Assembly: GCA_027451565.1 (NCBI GenBank)
Contig: DAIDJC010000049.1
Coordinates: forward strand, 1 to 14,364
Reading direction: 5' to 3'
Length of the DNA: 14,364 nt
Source: Limisphaerales bacterium
Lineage (GTDB): Bacteria; Verrucomicrobiota; Verrucomicrobiia; Limisphaerales; UBA11358
This document shows, in pieces, positions 1 to 7,919 of this stretch (positions are counted from its first letter, which is position 1; every line of letters starts with the position of its first letter). Position numbers and translations under genes: made by a program. Under the pieces are notes generated by a model that was not told where the DNA came from, ran no database searches, and worked only from the letters and a program-made list of their open reading frames with translations.

Positions 1-546
1 GCTTTATCCGGGTGGTTTACCAAAAACTGGCTGCCAACCTATCTTTCAGACAGTTTCAAAATGGCCGAGGGACCCGCCGGCCTTTCAGCCACCGGTTTTA
101 TTCAAGTCGCCAGTTTTTTGGGTGTGTTGCTGGGAGGAATCCTGGCTGACCGCTGGATGCGATTGAATAACAGGGGAAGAATCCACACCAGCGCCTTGGG
201 CTTGTTCTTGCTGGTCCCGGCATTGATGGGAATTGGTTTTGCCCCCACACTCATGCTGACCTTGGCCTGCCTGGTGTTGTTCGGTTTGGGCTGGGGCCTT
301 TTTGATTGCAACAACATGCCCATCCTCTGCCAAATCGCCCGGCCCGAGCTTCGGGCCACTGCGTATGGATTGATGAATTTTGTCAGCATCAGCGTGGGGG
401 CGGTTGCGACAGTGGGATTTGGCTGGATGAGGGATCGCGGAATGGGTTTTTCAACTGCCCTGGCCTTGGCGGCGCTGGCCTGCCTCGCCAGTGTGGTTTT
501 AATTTTAAGAATCAAGCCAGCCGGCGAATTGGAACATGCATTGTGA
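1..546 (+). CDS. MFS transporter, C-terminal part (5' truncated by window edge)
   Basis: This reading frame is open from the first base to a TGA at 544-546 and gives about 181 residues, roughly the last five or six membrane segments of a major facilitator superfamily carrier (normally 400-450 aa). It opens with GWFTKNWLPTYL, typical of a helix-7 region in organic-anion/hexuronate-type MFS carriers. A long hydrophobic segment is followed by GGILADRWMR, the cytoplasmic loop-8/9 repeat of the MFS signature (G-x-x-x-D-R). Further hydrophobic stretches end in a short charged tail (RIKPAGELEHAL). It acts in the inner membrane, presumably as a symporter. Because an aldolase follows almost without a gap and secreted glycosidases come next, the cargo is probably a sugar acid or small sugar released by those enzymes; this is inference and substrate cannot be read from sequence. 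The family call is firm. The true start lies upstream of the window. Confidence 0.92.
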   Translation, partial: ALSGWFTKNWLPTYLSDSFKMAEGPAGLSATGFIQVASFLGVLLGGILADRWMRLNNRGRIHTSALGLFLLVPALMGIGFAPTLMLTLACLVLFGLGWGLFDCNNMPILCQIARPELRATAYGLMNFVSISVGAVATVGFGWMRDRGMGFSTALALAALACLASVVLILRIKPAGELEHAL

Positions 547-547
547 A

Positions 548-1471
548 ATGAAACTGCCTTTGACTGGAATTGTCCCACCCATGGTAACCCCGCTAAAGGG
601 GAGGGATGAATTAGATTGTGAAGGGCTGGAGCGGTTGATTGAGCATCTCCTTTCCGGAGGGGTGGCGGGGCTTTTTATTTTGGGTACCACGGGTGAGGGT
701 CCCAGCCTGGGCTACGCCTTGCGGGAAAGCTTGATTGAGCGCGCGTGCGCGCAGGTGGCAAACCGTGTTCCCATCCTGGTGGGAATCACCGACACGGCAT
801 TTGTGGAATCCCTGAAGATGGCACGGGTGGCCGCCAGGGCAGGGGCTTCCGCCGTGGTCCTGGCCCCGCCTTATTACCTGCCGGAGGCCCAGCCAGAATT
901 GCAGGAGTACCTGGATCATCTCATTCCCGAGCTGCCCCTGCCTTTGTTTCTTTACAACATGCCAGCCTTGACCAAGGTTAGCATCGAGACGGACACCATT
1001 CGCAAAATGATGGATTACAAGCAGGTCATCGGCTTCAAAGACAGCTCTGGCGACATGGGCTATTTTAAAAAGGTTTCAGAAATCATCAAAGCTCGGCCTG
1101 ATTGGTCTCTCCTGGTCGGGCCTGAAGAGCGGTTGCTGGATTCCATGCAGCTTGGAGGAAACGGCGGGGTGAGCGGCGGTGCCAATATGTTTCCCGCCTT
1201 GTACGTGAAATTGGTCCAGGCCTTTGTTGGCGGCGACCTTGCCCGGGCCCGGGAATTGCAAAACCAAATCCAACGGGTCAGTGATGCCTTATACCGCGTG
1301 GGCCGTCATTCCTCCGCCATCATCAAGGGAATCAAATGCGTTCTGGCGTGCAGGGGCGTATGCCAGGATTTTATGGCGGAGCCTTTCCACAGGTTCCGGC
1401 AGGAAGAGCGCCAAAAGGTGAGGCAAAACCTGGCCCTGATCGAAAAAGAAATCGCCTCCCTGAATCTTTAA
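548..1471 (+). CDS. DHDPS/N-acetylneuraminate lyase-family class I aldolase (2-keto-3-deoxy acid aldolase candidate)
   Basis: A 307-residue cytoplasmic (beta/alpha)8 protein of the DapA/NanA family, which forms a Schiff base between a lysine and a 2-keto acid. Family landmarks: IVPPMVTPL at the N-terminus, GTTGEG at about residues 46-51, APPYYLP, the catalytic tyrosine in LFLYNMP (Y136) and the Schiff-base lysine in IGFKDSSGD (K164). The arginine that follows YNVPS in true dihydrodipicolinate synthases (R138 in E. coli) is a leucine here (L141), which argues against a lysine-biosynthesis role and for cleavage of a 2-keto-3-deoxy sugar acid. I chose ATG 548, one base after the MFS stop; ATG 536 in the same frame would overlap the MFS gene by 11 bp and add four residues. 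Neither start has a good Shine-Dalgarno. Context with pectin-type glycosidases suggests a keto-deoxy acid such as KDG, Kdo or Dha; that substrate is inference. Confidence 0.92.
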   Translation: MKLPLTGIVPPMVTPLKGRDELDCEGLERLIEHLLSGGVAGLFILGTTGEGPSLGYALRESLIERACAQVANRVPILVGITDTAFVESLKMARVAARAGASAVVLAPPYYLPEAQPELQEYLDHLIPELPLPLFLYNMPALTKVSIETDTIRKMMDYKQVIGFKDSSGDMGYFKKVSEIIKARPDWSLLVGPEERLLDSMQLGGNGGVSGGANMFPALYVKLVQAFVGGDLARARELQNQIQRVSDALYRVGRHSSAIIKGIKCVLACRGVCQDFMAEPFHRFRQEERQKVRQNLALIEKEIASLNL

Positions 1472-3102
1472 TGCCAATGAATTCCTCACTTTCCCCACTT
1501 CCACATGGCGAGCCGCAGGAGTCCAGAAAACGGATTACACAAGAAGGCGGGCTGAAGTTGGCGTGGCGCTGGACAGGCATTTTATTCCTGCTTTTATGGA
1601 TTGTGCCCGCAAAGGGCCTGCCTCCGGACGATTCCAGCCCGGCAACCGCCAAAGGCTCCATTCTTTCCAACCAGGATATCGAACAGTTTGTTGCCCGTTT
1701 CAACTCCATGGAGGATCAAAATGTGACCAATTCCATTCCGGATGCCATGTCTGCGGCTTGGTTGGAAAGAGAGATTCCCCGGTTCGATTGCCCTGATCCT
1801 GAGGTGAAGGAAATGTATTATTACCGCTGGTGGTCTTACCGCAAACACATTGAAAAAACCCCGGATGGGTATGTCCTCAGCGAATTCCTGACACGATCCC
1901 TTCCGGGCAGCAGCGCCCTGGGTCATCAAATTGCCGAGGGCCGGTGGCTGCATGATTCCATCTATATGGATGACTACGCGCGATACTGGCTGCGCAGCCC
2001 TGAAAATATGGGGCAATTACACAAATACAGCAACTGGCTGGAATCGGCCCTTTATGACCGTTATTGTGTGATTTTGGACCGGGAATTCATCTCTTCCATT
2101 CTCGGCCAACTGGCGCAGGATTACCAGAAATGGGAACAGGACCATCTCACACGGGATGGATTGTTCTGGCAGTATGATGTTCGTGATGGAATGGAGGAAT
2201 CCATCAGCGGTTCGCGCACGGTCAAGAACCTGCGACCTACGATCAATAGTTACATGTATGCAAACGCTCGGGCCATTGCCGCCATGGCACAAATGGCGGG
2301 AAAACCGGGCATGGCGGCGGAATTTACCGAGCGTGCAAACAGGTTGCGCCAACTTGTGGAATCCAATTTGTGGCAGCCTCAGGCCCGCTTTTATGAAGTC
2401 CAGCGGCCCAATGGTGAATCGTCCGGTGTTCGCGAGGAATTGGGTTTTATCCCCTGGATGTTTGACCTTCCGCCTGATGACGCCAATCATGCCATCGCTT
2501 GGACGCAGTTGACTGCCCAAGGGGGATTTTCCGCGCCTTATGGAATCACCACCGCAGAACAGCGCAGCCCGTTTTTTCGCACCCATGGCTATGGACATTG
2601 CGAATGGGACGGCGCTGTTTGGCCATTCGCCACCTCTCAGACACTGGATGCATTGTCCCGGCTGCTGAGGGATTACCGCCAATCCGTTGTTTCCAAAAGC
2701 CAGTTCTACGATGCCTTTCTAACCTATGTGGAAAGCCAGCATGCAGGCGGCAAACCTTACATTGGCGAGTATCTCGATGAAACCACCGGCCAGTGGATCA
2801 ATGGCAAGGCAGGTCGCAGTCGTTATTACAATCATTCCACTTTTGCGGATTTGGTCATCACCGGGGTTGTGGGTTTGGTGCCGCGCGCCGATGACACGCT
2901 TGAAGTCTGGCCGCTGTTGCCTGATCACCTGTGGGATTATTTCTGCCTGGATGATGTTTTCTATCATCACCACAGGATCAGCATCGTCTGGGATCAGGAT
3001 GGGCGGCATTATGGAATGGGAAAGGGCTTGATTGTGTTCGTGGACGGCCAAAAATGGAGGAAATCCAGCCAGTTGAGTCAATTGGAGGGAAGACTGCCAT
3101 GA
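1471..3102 (+). CDS. Secreted MGH1/GH63-like (alpha/alpha)6 glycoside hydrolase
   Basis: A 543-residue protein resembling the mannosylglycerate hydrolase (MGH1)-like and GH63 inverting glycosidases. Recognisable elements in order: CPDPEVKEMYYYRWWSYRKH near residues 99-118; HDSIYMDDYARYWL; DGLFWQYDVRDGMEES, whose D239 is the candidate general acid; the RPTINSYMYANARAIA helix; HCEWDGAVWPFATSQ; IGEYLD, whose E433 is the candidate general base; and YYNHSTFADLV before a short beta-rich tail. The catalytic assignments are by family analogy only. The N-terminus has an unusually long polar stretch of about 35 residues before a hydrophobic core (ILFLLLWIVPAKG), so it is a probable Sec substrate with an extended n-region. 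The ATG at 1471 overlaps the upstream TAA by one base (TAATG), suggesting coupled translation; ATG 1477 and a TTG at 1558 are alternatives, the TTG giving a more normal signal peptide. The gene ends in an ATGA overlap with the next one. The target sugar is not readable. Confidence 0.8.
   Translation: MPMNSSLSPLPHGEPQESRKRITQEGGLKLAWRWTGILFLLLWIVPAKGLPPDDSSPATAKGSILSNQDIEQFVARFNSMEDQNVTNSIPDAMSAAWLEREIPRFDCPDPEVKEMYYYRWWSYRKHIEKTPDGYVLSEFLTRSLPGSSALGHQIAEGRWLHDSIYMDDYARYWLRSPENMGQLHKYSNWLESALYDRYCVILDREFISSILGQLAQDYQKWEQDHLTRDGLFWQYDVRDGMEESISGSRTVKNLRPTINSYMYANARAIAAMAQMAGKPGMAAEFTERANRLRQLVESNLWQPQARFYEVQRPNGESSGVREELGFIPWMFDLPPDDANHAIAWTQLTAQGGFSAPYGITTAEQRSPFFRTHGYGHCEWDGAVWPFATSQTLDALSRLLRDYRQSVVSKSQFYDAFLTYVESQHAGGKPYIGEYLDETTGQWINGKAGRSRYYNHSTFADLVITGVVGLVPRADDTLEVWPLLPDHLWDYFCLDDVFYHHHRISIVWDQDGRHYGMGKGLIVFVDGQKWRKSSQLSQLEGRLP
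3084..3089 (+). promoter_or_regulatory. Strong Shine-Dalgarno for the beta-helix/DUF6298 gene
   Basis: GGAGGG lies 9 nt before ATG 3099, inside the 3' end of the MGH1-like gene. It fixes ATG 3099 as the start of the next gene over the in-frame ATG at 3054, and is the clearest ribosome binding site in the window; most other genes here start with little or no purine-rich leader. Confidence 0.75.
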
Positions 3103-6100
3103 AAAAAGTCATCCCAATTCGCATCCTCTGTTTTATCGTGCAGCGGCGCACGCAGTGGGTGCCCCGTGCCTTGCTCAGGGCGGTGTTCATTCCTTTCATT
3201 GCCGCCACGTGCTGTCTGCCTGCTGCCGCGCGAAAACCCGGCGCAACGCCGGTTAACCCGGTTTCGCTGGGGAAAGACGGAAAATTGGCCTATGGACAGG
3301 ATGAAAAAGGAGACAGGATTCCTGATTTCTCAAGCTGCGGTTATGCGGGTGGAGACCGGGATATTCCCGATGTCCCGGTGAAAGTGGTGGTGGCTCCCAT
3401 GGCCGGGGATGAAACCCTGCGCATTCAAAAGGCCCTGGATTACGTGGCGAGCCTGCCATTGGATGAGCACGGAATGAGGGGGGCTGTTCTGTTGTCACGC
3501 GGACGGCACGAGGTGCACGGGGCGCTGCGCATCAACCATTCTGGAGTTGTTTTGAGGGGGGAAGGCATGGGGGACGGAGGCACGCTGCTGGTGGCGACCG
3601 GAACGCATCGTCGCACATTGATTGTAGTCCAGGGTATCCAGGACATTTCAATCCGTACCAACGACCAATGGCAAATCTGCGGCGGTTATGTGCCCGTGGG
3701 AGCGACTCAATTTGCCGTGGCCGACTCTGCAGGTTTGCATGTGGGCGACACCATCCATATTGTGCGCCCCAGCACCCGTGAATGGATCGAGCAGTTGGGG
3801 ATGATGGAATTCGGGGGCGGCATAGGGGATTGGCGCCTGGTATGGCATCCCGGACACTACAATCTGGTGTGGGACAGGGAAATAGTGGGGGTGAATGGCA
3901 ACCAGGTGGTTGTGGATGCCCCCATTACCTCCGCATTGGATCCCACGTTGGGAGGCGGGTATGTAGAAACCTGTCAATGGCCCGGGAGGATATTCAATGT
4001 GGGCGTTGAAGGCATGCGGATTGTTTCGGATTACGATCCTGCCAATCCGCGGGATGAAAATCATTCCTGGTATGGCATCACCTTTGAGAATGGGGAGGAT
4101 GCATGGGTGCGGCAGGTGACCTTTGAGCATTTTGCCGGGACCGCCGTGGCTGTTTACGAAACCTGCAAGCGCATTACCGTGCAGGATTGCATCTCTCTTG
4201 CGCCTGTTTCAGAAATAGGGGGCTGGCGGCGGGACACCTTCTTCACCATGGGCCAGCAGACCCTGTTTCTGTGCTGCTATGCCGAGCACGGACGCCATGA
4301 TTTTTCCACCGGTTTTTGCGCGGCCGGGCCTAATGCATTTGTCCAATGTGAAGACCTGCTTCCGGCTGCGGATAGCGGAGCCATGGGTGCATGGTCCAGT
4401 GGCACACTTTTTGACAATGTGCGAATTGACGGGGGCAGCCTCAGCCTGGCAAACCGGGGCGCGGATGGCGAAGGGTCAGGCTGGTCCGGGGCCAATTCTG
4501 TTTTTTGGCAATGCGATGCCTCGAAAATCATTTGCGAAAATCCGCCCGGCGCCCAAAACTGGGCGCTTGGCTGCTGGGGCGAATTTTCTGGAAACGGCGT
4601 CTGGCGGGATTCAAATGCCTCCGTCAAGCCAGTCAGCCTTTTTGCGGCCCAAGTTCATGACCGATTGGGCGCGGATGCCGCCGGACGCATTCGCCTCATG
4701 CAGCGGGATTTCAATGAGATGTCCAATCCGTCTCAAGCCCAAGCCGCTCAATTGATCGCCTCCTCCCTGAAGCCGGCGGAAACCCTGGAGCAGTTCATCC
4801 GCAAGGATGCCGCAAGTCATCCCGTGGAAACAACCAGCGCCGGGGCCAGGCTGGTGGACGATTTGCCGGGAAGCCCCGCTCCTGCACCCTCGAAGAAAAA
4901 CACGGTTGAAATGACCAATGGATGGCTGGTGGTGAACGGGCGGTTGTTGACCGGGTCCGTGGAAGCTGTCAACTGGTGGCGGGGCAACATGCGCCCAAGT
5001 GAGGCGGCAGATTACGGGGTGAATCTGACCAGGTTTGCTCCAGGACGGGTCGGGCCCGGTTTCACGGATGATTTGAAAGCCGTTGCGGATGACATGTTGT
5101 CCCACCACCAGGCAGCTTTGGACCACCATTATGGGCTTTGGTACGATCGCCGGCGCGAGGACCATGAGCGCATCCGGCGCGAGGATGGCGATGTCTGGGC
5201 TCCGTTTTATGAGCAGCCTTTCCAGCGGACTGGTCAGGGTATGGCCTGGGATGGATTGAGTTTGTATGACCTGACCCGTTACAATCCCTGGTATTGGTCC
5301 CGGCTGCGGGAATTTGCAACGCTTTGCGATGAGCGCGGTTTGTTGTTGTTCAACGAAAATTATTTTCAACACAACATTATCGAGGCTGGCGCCCACTGGG
5401 TGGATTGTCCGTGGCGGACCGCCAATAATATCAATGAAACCGGTTTCCCTGAGCCTCCTCCCTTTGCCGGGGACAAGCGAATTTTCATGGCCGCCCAGTT
5501 TTATGACGTTTCGCAGCCCGTCCGGCGCCGTTTGCATGCCGCATTCATCCGTCAAAACCTGGATGATTTCACCAATCAATCCAATGTCATCCAGTTCACC
5601 AGCGCAGAATTCACCGGGCCGCTTGCTTTCGAGCAATTCTGGCTGGATACCGTGGCAGGCTGGGAAAATGACACGCACCGGCATCCGTTGATCGCCCTGG
5701 CAGCCCCCAAAAATGTCCAGGACGGCATTCTCTCGGATCCCGGAAGAGCCGCCGTGGTGGATGTGCTTTGCTTTCGTTATTGGTGGAGAACCGATCGGGG
5801 GTTGTTTGCGCCTCTGGGCGGAATCAATCTCTCTCCCCGGCAATTTGAACGCAAATGGCATGGAGGCACCCCGCGCGATGAGGACCTTGCGGGCATGGTC
5901 TCTGAATACCGTTTTAAATTCCCGGATAAAGTCATCATGGCTTCCGGCGAGGATGAGAGCCTGCATGGTTTATGGGCTTATCTATGTGCCGGGGGATCAC
6001 TGCCTGATTTGCCGGAATCCACCGATGACCGCCTTCTGAAAGCTGTTCCCTGCATGACCGCATGGAAAGCGGCCCCCGCCAATCATTTTTGGGCCCTTCG

Positions 6101-6302
6101 CCAACCCGGCGCACAATTCCTCGTTTACAATGGCAGCCAGAATTCCGCCAGCCTGGATCTTTCGACGGAAAAAGGGCGGTTTCAACTGCATGAAGTGTCC
6201 CTTGGCACCGGAGCCGTTTCAAGCTCCGCGCAAAATATCGAGGCCGGTGGAACCCTTTCGCTGCCCCGCGGACTCTGGTGGCTGACCCGTGATTCGTTAT
6301 GA
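3099..6302 (+). CDS. Secreted two-module protein: pectate-lyase-like beta-helix plus DUF6298-like TIM-barrel hydrolase
   Basis: A 1067-residue secreted protein. After a long basic, hydrophobic leader (probable cleavage near PAAA|RKP, about residue 45) comes GDRIPDFSSCGYAGG (71-85), the entry motif of a family of right-handed parallel beta-helix proteins, then ETLRIQKALDYVASLP, HSGVVLRGEGMGDGGT, and repeated short beta turns to about residue 530, as in the pectate-lyase superfamily. A Pro/Ala linker (about 590-600) leads to a second module from about 605 (NGWLVVNGRLLTG...VNWWRGN). That module looks like a (beta/alpha)8 hydrolase resembling DUF6298, with FTSAEFTGP (E837, candidate acid/base) and the GGINLSPRQFERKW motif, then a beta-sandwich tail. 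Whether the beta-helix cleaves by elimination or hydrolysis, or only binds polymer, cannot be told. It overlaps both neighbours by ATGA, so it is central to the operon. The DUF6298 name rests on recalled family resemblance. Confidence 0.82.
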   Translation: MKKVIPIRILCFIVQRRTQWVPRALLRAVFIPFIAATCCLPAAARKPGATPVNPVSLGKDGKLAYGQDEKGDRIPDFSSCGYAGGDRDIPDVPVKVVVAPMAGDETLRIQKALDYVASLPLDEHGMRGAVLLSRGRHEVHGALRINHSGVVLRGEGMGDGGTLLVATGTHRRTLIVVQGIQDISIRTNDQWQICGGYVPVGATQFAVADSAGLHVGDTIHIVRPSTREWIEQLGMMEFGGGIGDWRLVWHPGHYNLVWDREIVGVNGNQVVVDAPITSALDPTLGGGYVETCQWPGRIFNVGVEGMRIVSDYDPANPRDENHSWYGITFENGEDAWVRQVTFEHFAGTAVAVYETCKRITVQDCISLAPVSEIGGWRRDTFFTMGQQTLFLCCYAEHGRHDFSTGFCAAGPNAFVQCEDLLPAADSGAMGAWSSGTLFDNVRIDGGSLSLANRGADGEGSGWSGANSVFWQCDASKIICENPPGAQNWALGCWGEFSGNGVWRDSNASVKPVSLFAAQVHDRLGADAAGRIRLMQRDFNEMSNPSQAQAAQLIASSLKPAETLEQFIRKDAASHPVETTSAGARLVDDLPGSPAPAPSKKNTVEMTNGWLVVNGRLLTGSVEAVNWWRGNMRPSEAADYGVNLTRFAPGRVGPGFTDDLKAVADDMLSHHQAALDHHYGLWYDRRREDHERIRREDGDVWAPFYEQPFQRTGQGMAWDGLSLYDLTRYNPWYWSRLREFATLCDERGLLLFNENYFQHNIIEAGAHWVDCPWRTANNINETGFPEPPPFAGDKRIFMAAQFYDVSQPVRRRLHAAFIRQNLDDFTNQSNVIQFTSAEFTGPLAFEQFWLDTVAGWENDTHRHPLIALAAPKNVQDGILSDPGRAAVVDVLCFRYWWRTDRGLFAPLGGINLSPRQFERKWHGGTPRDEDLAGMVSEYRFKFPDKVIMASGEDESLHGLWAYLCAGGSLPDLPESTDDRLLKAVPCMTAWKAAPANHFWALRQPGAQFLVYNGSQNSASLDLSTEKGRFQLHEVSLGTGAVSSSAQNIEAGGTLSLPRGLWWLTRDSL

Positions 6303-7858
6303 AAAAAATGATGCTCATGTTGGTCGCAGCCCTGATGGCCCTTGTGTTTTCGCCGGCAAAGGCGGATGTGGAGCAGTGGGGTAGGTTTGAGGTTGCCCTG
6401 CCTGGACCCACCAATGGGAATCCATTCACGGATGTCCAATTCACGGCAAAATTTTTTCAGGGGGATGATGAGGTGCAAGCCCCGGGTTTCTATGATGGAA
6501 ACGGCGTCTATCGTGTTCGTTGCATGCCTGATAAAATCGGGACCTGGCATTATGTCACCCAAAGCTCAAGCCCCAGCCTTGATGGCCGCACCGGGTCATT
6601 TGAGGTGACACCTGCCAGCGGTTCCAACCACGGGCCGGTGAGGGTGGCCAACGTTTATCATTTTGCCTATGCCGATGGCACGCCCTATGAGGAATTGGGC
6701 ACCACCTGTTATGCCTGGATACACCAGGGAGAAAAACTTCAGGAGACCACATTGCGCACCCTGGCGGATTCCCCATTCAACAAGGTGCGAATGTGTGTGT
6801 TTCCAAAAAGATATGCCTGGAACACCAACGAGCCGGAGTTGTATCCCTACGAGGGCATTCCTCCTCAAACATGGGATTTCACCTGCTTTAACCCGCTTTT
6901 TTTCCGGCATTTGGAGCAGCGCATACAGGATTTGCAGAATCTCAATATTCAAGCCGATGTGATTCTTTTTCATCCCTATGATGGGGGGCATTGGGGATTT
7001 GACCGGATGCCTGCGGTGTCGGACGACCTCTACGTGCGGTACCTGGTATCGCGGCTGGCTTCCTATCGAAACGTATGGTGGTCTCTTGCCAATGAATGGG
7101 ACTTCATGAAGTTCAAAAAGGAATCGGATTTCGTGCGTTTCGGTGAAATCATCTCGCAGAATGATCCCTTCCACCATTTGCTGTCCATTCACAATGGGAG
7201 TCTTATTTTTAATGACACGTTGCCGTGGATCACCCATGCGAGCATCCAGAACGGCATGGCAGTGGAAAGCCCTGCCAGCGCGGAGCTTTACCGCGATGTC
7301 TATCGAAAACCGGTGGTGTATGACGAGGTGAAGTATGAGGGTGACATTCCCCTCCGCTGGGGAAATCTCTCCCCCCAGGAGATGGTATTCCGATTCTGGA
7401 ACGGGGTTGTGGCCGGCACTTATGTGGGGCATGGAGAAACCTATCTAAGCCCGGATGACGTGTTGTGGTGGTCCAAGGGCGGGGTGCTCAAGGGCCAAAG
7501 CCCTGCGAGGCTGGCCTTCCTCAAAAAAGTTCTCGATTCCGCCCCTGTCACCGGCATTGACCCCATGGAAAAATGGCAAAACCCTGATATCGGTGGAAAA
7601 GCCGGCCAATATTACCTGATTTACTTCGGCAAAAGCACCCCAACCGCCTGGAAATTTTCCCTGCCCCGGTCCCCAGCCCTGGCTGAGAATGCCCGCTTCA
7701 AGGCGGAAGTCCTGGATACATGGAAAATGACCATAACTCCGGTCCCGGAAGATTTCATTGTCCACAAAGTCACCGATTATTCTTTTGAGGATCAGAAGGG
7801 ACGCTCCATTTCACTGCCCGGACGTCCTTACATGGCCATTCGCATCACTGCCCTGTGA
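6299..7858 (+). CDS. DUF5060 / apiosidase-like (DUF4038, GH140-like) / DUF5605 secreted glycoside hydrolase
   Basis: A 519-residue periplasmic or secreted enzyme. A clean signal peptide (MKKMMLMLVAALMALVFSPAKA, cleavage after AKA) precedes an immunoglobulin-like DUF5060 domain at about 24-105 (WGRFEVALPGP; GVYRVRCMPDKIGTWHY). A TIM-barrel module runs from about 112 to 410: FAYADGTPYEELGTTCYAWIHQ resembles the opening strand of DUF4038/apiosidase-like enzymes, WWSLANEWDF supplies the candidate acid/base E266 at the end of strand 4, and VVYDEVKYEGD supplies the candidate nucleophile E343. A C-terminal DUF5605-like beta-sandwich (about 418-517) closes the protein. GH140, the characterised relative, removes apiose-linked chains from RG-II; this protein's exact linkage is unknown. 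It starts by an ATGA overlap with the preceding gene and is followed by a 61-bp gap. Family confidence is good, substrate confidence low. Confidence 0.86.
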   Translation: MKKMMLMLVAALMALVFSPAKADVEQWGRFEVALPGPTNGNPFTDVQFTAKFFQGDDEVQAPGFYDGNGVYRVRCMPDKIGTWHYVTQSSSPSLDGRTGSFEVTPASGSNHGPVRVANVYHFAYADGTPYEELGTTCYAWIHQGEKLQETTLRTLADSPFNKVRMCVFPKRYAWNTNEPELYPYEGIPPQTWDFTCFNPLFFRHLEQRIQDLQNLNIQADVILFHPYDGGHWGFDRMPAVSDDLYVRYLVSRLASYRNVWWSLANEWDFMKFKKESDFVRFGEIISQNDPFHHLLSIHNGSLIFNDTLPWITHASIQNGMAVESPASAELYRDVYRKPVVYDEVKYEGDIPLRWGNLSPQEMVFRFWNGVVAGTYVGHGETYLSPDDVLWWSKGGVLKGQSPARLAFLKKVLDSAPVTGIDPMEKWQNPDIGGKAGQYYLIYFGKSTPTAWKFSLPRSPALAENARFKAEVLDTWKMTITPVPEDFIVHKVTDYSFEDQKGRSISLPGRPYMAIRITAL

Positions 7859-7919
7859 ACCAGGTCTGAGCACATGGGAATGAAGGCTTTTTGTTAATCT
7901 GTGTTGAAATAGTTTGAAA

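Noticed and set aside
1336..1470. Upstream in-frame extension of the MGH1-like gene from ATG 1336
   Set aside because: It would overlap the aldolase gene by 136 bp and add residues with no family or signal-peptide character; the TAATG start at 1471 is more likely.
548..1471. Housekeeping dapA (lysine biosynthesis)
   Set aside because: The arginine that binds the semialdehyde substrate in DHDPS is replaced by leucine (L141), and the gene sits in a carbohydrate operon.
4611..5966. 451-codon open frame on the - strand
   Set aside because: It lies wholly antisense to the well-supported beta-helix/DUF6298 gene, has no recognisable domain, and its composition is that of a reversed codon frame in GC-rich DNA.
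7859..7919. Terminator or promoter in the 61-bp gap before the GH138 gene
   Set aside because: No GC-rich hairpin precedes the short T-run at 7888-7892, and no paired -35/-10 elements are seen.
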